Origin: Naumovozyma dairenensis CBS 421
Lineage: Eukaryota > Ascomycota > Saccharomycetes > Saccharomycetales > Saccharomycetaceae
Assembly: GCF_000227115.2 (NCBI RefSeq)
Contig: NC_016481.1
Span: forward strand, 533,041-597,040
Length of the DNA: 64,000 bases
Reading direction: 5' to 3'
The notes below the pieces were generated by a model, which saw nothing but the letters and a program-made list of their open reading frames with translations, did no database searches and had not been told where the DNA came from. Position numbers and translations under genes: made by a program. Shown here one piece after another: positions 59,662 through 64,000 of this stretch; position 1 is the stretch's first letter, and every line of letters begins with the position of its first letter.

Positions 59662-60567
59662 AACAGGGCGACTTGGGTCTTGGATGAACCCAATGCTCTC
59701 TGTACCTGTTATGGGTCAATCATACTATGTTCTCATCATAAGCCTACAAATGATGAAGAGAGAGAAGCAGCTTCTAAATTCGCAGACTCTTATATGAAGA
59801 GCTGCGGTCGTTATGCATATCTCTATGCCCCAGAAACCGTATTCATCTCCGGGCAAAACAAAAAATTATCTTCGACTTTCCTAGCATGCGAACTAGAGTC
59901 AAAGCAAGGTAGATTCCGTGATTTAAAACATTTCTATATTCATGAGTTGCGGTTTGATGGGGATATCGGCTGGATAGGGACACTGGACTATCATGGAAGT
60001 AAAAACAGTTGTTTTAATTCCGTACATGAACGAACAATAGAACTGGAGAACGGGGATCTAGAGAAACGGTACTTTCATTCTGAAATCCTGGAACCTTTTT
60101 CTAAACTGAAACATCCTGAAGATATATCAATCTTTTTCCAGAACGTTGAAAAGGACCAGGCAATCCTCATTCGTAATCTGTTTCTTCTTTATTATATAAG
60201 GTTACTGAACCAAAAGGAAACGCCTTCTGCATTAAAACTAGTGAATATGTTTAAGAATCCACCTTTTGACATTTTTGTTCGGCCTTCGGATGATGGTCGT
60301 GACAAGTTTTATCGTTATTATAACGTACAGAATGTTACAGAGGACGAGGAATATTATTATGAACAATATTTCATTTCTAGGATGCGTTACATGACGGGGA
60401 TAGATACGAAGGAAATCAAGTTCGAAGGTTCTGTATTGAATCCCGAGTGTTATGATGTTCCTTCTTCCAAGAGTAGTGGCACAGAAACCGATGAAACATG
60501 TGTTGTCTCAGATGATTATAAATCTTATGGAAAGTCGTCAGATTCTGATATTTTTGAAACACTTTAA
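59662..60567 (+). CDS. Unrecognised protein, 5' end missing in gap
   Basis: 301 codons from the gap edge to the TAA at 60565-60567. The product is hydrophilic, rich in Phe/Tyr/Asp/Glu, with segments such as ELRFDGDIGWIGTLDYHGS, KLKHPEDISIFFQNVEKDQ and DDGRDKFYRYYNVQ, and ends in a Ser/Asp/Thr-rich tail (SSKSSGTETDET...SSDSDIFETL). No signal peptide, transmembrane helix or catalytic motif is visible in this part, and I do not recognise the family. The long stop-free frame and normal amino-acid composition argue that it is a real gene. It stands between HOC1 and CDC11, which are adjacent in S. cerevisiae, so it is an extra gene there. Confidence 0.7.
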   Translation, partial: NRATWVLDEPNALCTCYGSIILCSHHKPTNDEEREAASKFADSYMKSCGRYAYLYAPETVFISGQNKKLSSTFLACELESKQGRFRDLKHFYIHELRFDGDIGWIGTLDYHGSKNSCFNSVHERTIELENGDLEKRYFHSEILEPFSKLKHPEDISIFFQNVEKDQAILIRNLFLLYYIRLLNQKETPSALKLVNMFKNPPFDIFVRPSDDGRDKFYRYYNVQNVTEDEEYYYEQYFISRMRYMTGIDTKEIKFEGSVLNPECYDVPSSKSSGTETDETCVVSDDYKSYGKSSDSDIFETL

Positions 60568-61109
60568 GGAAGTAGACCTCACTGAACATTCATATATAAC
60601 CTGATGGTGAAGAAAAAAACCAGTTAAAAGTTTGATTTTGATATGCTGATCAGAAACCTATACACTTTCTGTTTTCGGAGGTTTCTTACTCGGTTCTACA
60701 TCTGTAAACGCTTTATGTTTTGCTTGGGAGACTTTCTAACTCTTTAAGAAGGATCCTGGCGGCCACTAGTTAGAGCTAATGCTAGCTTATATGAAAATAA
60801 CGGTTTAAGAAAATGGTGACTTTTCCTGAAAAATCTGATATTACACACTTAGATCTTGTTGTACTACAAACGTTATGTAAAAAACTATGTTTACGTTTGT
60901 TTAATTATAATGATGGAAAGGTGAATGATTTTTATTTTTTCTAGGCTCCTTTGTTGATCGTCTACATGCGGTATATCTAATGTAGCTGAAGCACAGTTTA
61001 AAGTGGTTCTGATTATCGGAAAAATATTCTTAAATATCTACATGAAGTGTTGATTGATATTGTACTTTTTTCATGTTTTTGGAATAAAGTCACCTTCTTT
61101 TGATCAGAA
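60568..61109. other. Intergenic region, 3' ends of two convergent genes
   Basis: AT-rich, no gene or repeat recognised. Confidence 0.5.
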
Positions 61110-62399
61110 TTAATTATCAGCAAGATCACTCAATTCTTCATTTAAATTTTGTTCTTCTTGTTCTTGTCTTTTCAACATTGCTTCCTTTTCCAATCTTTCC
61201 TCAATTTCTCTTAGTTCCCTTTCTCTATCTAATAATTCTTGTCTCTTTAATAATAGTTCTTGTTGTACTCTTTCTTCGAATGCTTTTAATCTTTCTTCTT
61301 CTAACCTTATTTGTTCTTCACGAGCTAAATAAGTATCTTGAGTATTAGATACTCTTTCATTAAGATTAGTACCATTAGCTTTCTCATTAAGCATTTCACT
61401 GGTGGGTACTTTTGGAGATGTCAAAGTAGCATTGATATTATTATTATTATTATCATCATCTAGACGTTGATCTACATCCTTACTATTACCACCGAATAGT
61501 ACAGATTCACCAGAAAGGGCTTCAGTTCTATAACGTTCGTATAGTATTTCATGTGTATAATCTTTCAAGTCGTGTAAATGGGAAATTAACAGGGCATTTC
61601 TTAAAATAACAAAATCTGAAATGTTTGCGTCCTCTACGTCGAGCATACCCCATGGGTACTTTCTCCCACGAATTATTAAATCATTACCCATATCATAAAC
61701 TTCGTTAGAACCAATAATGGAAAATGGTAAAAGAGAACGTAAATACATATTGGTTTCATAATCATCTTGAGTCACTTCTTCTTCATCAAAAGGGAAATTA
61801 TAAATTGGTAACTTGAATCTATCAATATCATCCATGATCAAAGTTTTATTTAATTTCAATTCTTCAGGTGTTAACGAATCAGATTTACAAATAACTGGAA
61901 TAATATTAACTAAAGAACCTAGTTGTTTCATAAATTCCACATCAATTTCCTTTAATCCACGACCACATGGAGTAATTAAATAAAGACAACAATGAACTCT
62001 ACCATCTTTGAAACGTGGGTTTCTTCTGACTCGACTTTCTTCTAATAAAATTTCATCGTATCGATGACGAACATAATCTGATATAATTTCAAAAGATGGG
62101 GAGTTATCTAAGGAATCACCAAAACCAGGTGTATCAATGATATTCAATTGAATCTTGACACCTTCATCATCTTCTAATTCCACTGTTTCCTCTCTCAATT
62201 GTAATGGGATTTCTGTAGATGTATCTGTGGGTAACAATACCATGGTAGAAACATCAACGACTTGTTGACCACATAATGTATTTATGAAAGTAGATCTACC
62301 ACAGCCAGATTGGCCAACTACCATTACTGTGAAATTGATCCCTCTTTTCAAATGTTTTCTTTTCCTCAAAGCTGAAGAGGCTTCTATAATACCGGACAT
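61110..62399 (-). CDS. CDC11: Septin Cdc11
   Basis: 429 residues (S. cerevisiae 415). Starts MSGIIEASSALRKRKHLKRG. The G1 loop is GQSGCGRST (29-37), with Arg where GTPases have Lys, as in S. cerevisiae Cdc11; then DTPGFGD (G3), the septin-unique element and a C-terminal coiled coil (REEQIRLEEERLKAFEERVQ). An Asn-rich linker (DDDNNNNNI) separates the two. Cdc11 caps the septin rod and mediates end-to-end filament assembly at the bud neck. Divergent from TRP3. Confidence 0.98.
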   Translation of the reverse strand: MSGIIEASSALRKRKHLKRGINFTVMVVGQSGCGRSTFINTLCGQQVVDVSTMVLLPTDTSTEIPLQLREETVELEDDEGVKIQLNIIDTPGFGDSLDNSPSFEIISDYVRHRYDEILLEESRVRRNPRFKDGRVHCCLYLITPCGRGLKEIDVEFMKQLGSLVNIIPVICKSDSLTPEELKLNKTLIMDDIDRFKLPIYNFPFDEEEVTQDDYETNMYLRSLLPFSIIGSNEVYDMGNDLIIRGRKYPWGMLDVEDANISDFVILRNALLISHLHDLKDYTHEILYERYRTEALSGESVLFGGNSKDVDQRLDDDNNNNNINATLTSPKVPTSEMLNEKANGTNLNERVSNTQDTYLAREEQIRLEEERLKAFEERVQQELLLKRQELLDRERELREIEERLEKEAMLKRQEQEEQNLNEELSDLADN

Positions 62400-62679
62400 G
62401 ATTTTAGTGATAATTCTAGTGTTCTGTTCCTTCTTGATCTCAACAGTATATTCGGAAATTTATATTATTTGTAGAGAAGTGTTACTTAAGTAAAACTTAG
62501 CAAGTGGATCAAACCAATTGAAATCAGTGCAGCACTTATCAATTTTTGAAATATTTCAAATGTTTGTTTTCCTTTTCCTTTGTTGTTAGTTCTTCGAGAT
62601 TTCAAAATTTTTCAACTAAGCGAGTTAGTTAGTTGATCGACATTTTTGGAAAAGAAAAAATTGACAAATATAACCTACT

Positions 62680-62686
62680 TGACTCA
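62680..62686 (+). promoter_or_regulatory. Gcn4 site upstream of TRP3
   Basis: TGACTCA (in TTGACTCATT), the exact Gcn4 core, lies 158 bp before the TRP3 ATG in the shared CDC11-TRP3 promoter. It fits general amino-acid control of tryptophan genes. Confidence 0.75.
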
Positions 62687-62843
62687 TTCCAGACATCGAA
62701 GAGCATAAAAGGAAAAAAAAGTCATTCTAAATAAAGCATCTCTCGTCGTTCTTTGAGCAAATTATATCTATATAAGCAGGTCCAAATAAAAGTTCATTTT
62801 TTTCTAGAGTAATTAAAGAACACATAGAACCACACACAAAAAT

Positions 62844-64000
62844 ATGCCTGCCTCTACTGTCGCTGCCGCTGCCGTACCAAAGAAAAATGTCGTCTTAATT
62901 GATAATTACGATTCATTCACCTGGAACGTTTATGAATACTTGTGTCAAGAAGGTGCATCAGTTACCGTTTACAGAAATGATGAAATTAGCTTACCAGAAT
63001 TGATCAAACTTGCTCCAGAGATTTTGATAATCTCCCCAGGCCCTGGTCATCCAAAGACAGATTCAGGGATTTCAAGAGATTGTATCCGTCATTTTGCTGG
63101 TAAGATCCCAGTTTTCGGTATTTGTATGGGACAACAATGTATGATTGACGTATTTGGTGGTGAAGTTACATATGCTGGTGAAATTGTTCATGGGAAAACT
63201 TCGCCCATCACTCATGATAACAAAGGTTTCTTTAAGGATGTCCCACAAGGCGTAGCAATTACGAGATACCACTCTTTGGCTGGTACTGAAGAAAGTTTAC
63301 CCGATGTCTTAGAAGTTACTGCTACTACAGAAAGCGGAGTTATAATGGGGGTTAGACATAAAGAATTCACAGTGGAAGGTGTTCAATTCCATCCTGAATC
63401 TATCTTGACTGAAGAAGGTCATTTAATGATTAAAAATATTTTGAATATTACGGGTGGTACTTGGAAGGAAAATGAAGAAAATTTGAAAAGATTAGGGAAT
63501 ATTTCCAAGAAGGAATCTATTTTGAATCAAATTTATAAGCAAAGAATGATTGATGTTGAAGAACAATCTAACATTCCTGGTTTCACGAAAAAAGATTTAG
63601 AAACCAATTTCAAATTAAATTTAGCTCCAAAAGTCCAAAATTTCTATCAAAGATTAATATCTGGTACTACCAATAATAATAAGAAAGCTGCTGTATTAGC
63701 TGAAGTGAAACGTGCCTCTCCATCTAAAGGTGATATCTTCCCTAATGCGGTTGCTGCAGAACAAGCTTTAAAATATGCGCAAGCAGGTGCTTCCGCCATT
63801 TCTGTCTTAACTGAACCTCATTGGTTTAAAGGTTCTCTTGAGGATTTAATTAATGTAAGAAAAGTCTTGGATAAAGAATATGCTCAAGATGAAACAAATA
63901 GACCATGCGTGTTGAGAAAGGAATTCATATTTAGTAAATATCAAATATTGGAAGCAAGATTAGCTGGTGCAGACACCGTATTATTAATTGTCAAGATGCT
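62844..64000 (+). CDS. TRP3: Anthranilate synthase glutaminase / indole-3-glycerol-phosphate synthase, partial
   Basis: Runs from the ATG at 62844 off the right edge; 385 codons visible of an expected about 485. The N-terminal class I glutamine amidotransferase shows [16 protein letters not shown], the nucleophile Cys in FGICMGQQC and the His/Glu pair in VQFHPESIL. After a linker at about residue 205-260 the IGPS (TIM barrel) domain begins, with [12 protein letters not shown] and [16 protein letters not shown]. Trp3 supplies ammonia to Trp2 for anthranilate and later closes the indole ring. An Ala-rich N-terminus ([11 protein letters not shown]) precedes the domain. Confidence 0.98.
   Translation, partial: MPASTVAAAAVPKKNVVLIDNYDSFTWNVYEYLCQEGASVTVYRNDEISLPELIKLAPEILIISPGPGHPKTDSGISRDCIRHFAGKIPVFGICMGQQCMIDVFGGEVTYAGEIVHGKTSPITHDNKGFFKDVPQGVAITRYHSLAGTEESLPDVLEVTATTESGVIMGVRHKEFTVEGVQFHPESILTEEGHLMIKNILNITGGTWKENEENLKRLGNISKKESILNQIYKQRMIDVEEQSNIPGFTKKDLETNFKLNLAPKVQNFYQRLISGTTNNNKKAAVLAEVKRASPSKGDIFPNAVAAEQALKYAQAGASAISVLTEPHWFKGSLEDLINVRKVLDKEYAQDETNRPCVLRKEFIFSKYQILEARLAGADTVLLIVKM

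Noticed and set aside
58770..59797. Long frames running through the N block at 58838-59661
   Set aside because: They consist almost entirely of undetermined bases. Only the part right of 59662 in the frame that ends at 60567 is supported.
62450..62480. TATTCGGAAATT in the CDC11-TRP3 promoter as a CDEIII core
   Set aside because: Flanking bases do not fit and no CDEI or AT-rich CDEII of the right length is present.
1..64000. CRISPR arrays, bacterial operons, integrated virus
   Set aside because: The tandem repeats present are minisatellites inside LTRs or stalk repeats in SAG1; no cas, capsid or polymerase-like coding sequence is visible and all genes are of yeast type.

Overview
The window is nuclear DNA of a budding yeast in the Saccharomycetaceae. 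Almost every long reading frame is recognisable as an ortholog of a Saccharomyces cerevisiae gene, genes are nearly all intronless, the standard code is used, and tRNA genes are flanked by Ty-type LTRs. Gene order is not that of S. cerevisiae. Genes that lie on two sister regions in S. cerevisiae (YJL/YLL, YJR/YLR and YJR/YKL pairs) are interleaved here, while several expected partners (COX16, SYS1, CYR1, RTT109, SSL1, PAM18) are missing. This points to a post-whole-genome-duplication lineage with its own pattern of gene loss, such as a Kazachstania- or Naumovozyma-like genus. The species cannot be fixed from the sequence alone.

Layout. 0-3 kb: end of SEC21, CUS2, tRNA-Gly(UCC) and an HPA2-like acetyltransferase with an upstream URS1 site. 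3.5-5.3 kb: LTR remnants and an eroded reading frame. 6-13.5 kb: NOC3, the alpha-agglutinin gene SAG1, CMS1 and tRNA-Thr(AGU). 13.5-15.6 kb: a nest of three elements inside one another. 16.5-19.4 kb: NSE1, RLP24 and TEN1. 19.4-22 kb: a rearrangement breakpoint with a sequence gap and decayed sequence. 22-40.5 kb: an ordinary dense block with PRE3, SFI1, OST1, ORC3, SPO75, MMM1, LMO1, DRS1 and COX17. 40.6-45.6 kb: DAP2 and POT1. 46-55 kb: a small secreted-protein gene, UBA1, a large inverted repeat made of mobile elements, and a second inverted copy of the secreted-protein gene running into a gap. 56-64 kb: HOC1-like gene, decayed sequence, an unrecognised gene cut by a gap, septin CDC11 and the 5' part of TRP3.

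Regulation visible in the sequence is coherent. The four ribosome-biogenesis genes (NOC3, CMS1, RLP24, DRS1) carry PAC and RRPE motifs. PRE3 and UBA1 carry Rpn4 PACE sites. POT1 has an oleate response element, SPO75 a middle sporulation element, NSE1 MCB/SCB sites and TRP3 a Gcn4 site.

The most unusual observations are: (1) two compensating one-base frameshifts that enclose the stalk repeats of SAG1; (2) a roughly 1.2-kb non-coding mobile element, present three times and twice with 5-bp target duplications inside another LTR; (3) inverted repeats that bracket gene blocks (identical LTRs around NOC3-SAG1-CMS1, duplicated secreted-protein genes around UBA1) and could drive inversions; (4) a short array of perfect hairpins in a Ty LTR. 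Five runs of N limit what can be said near 21.2, 43.5, 54.1, 55 and 59 kb.
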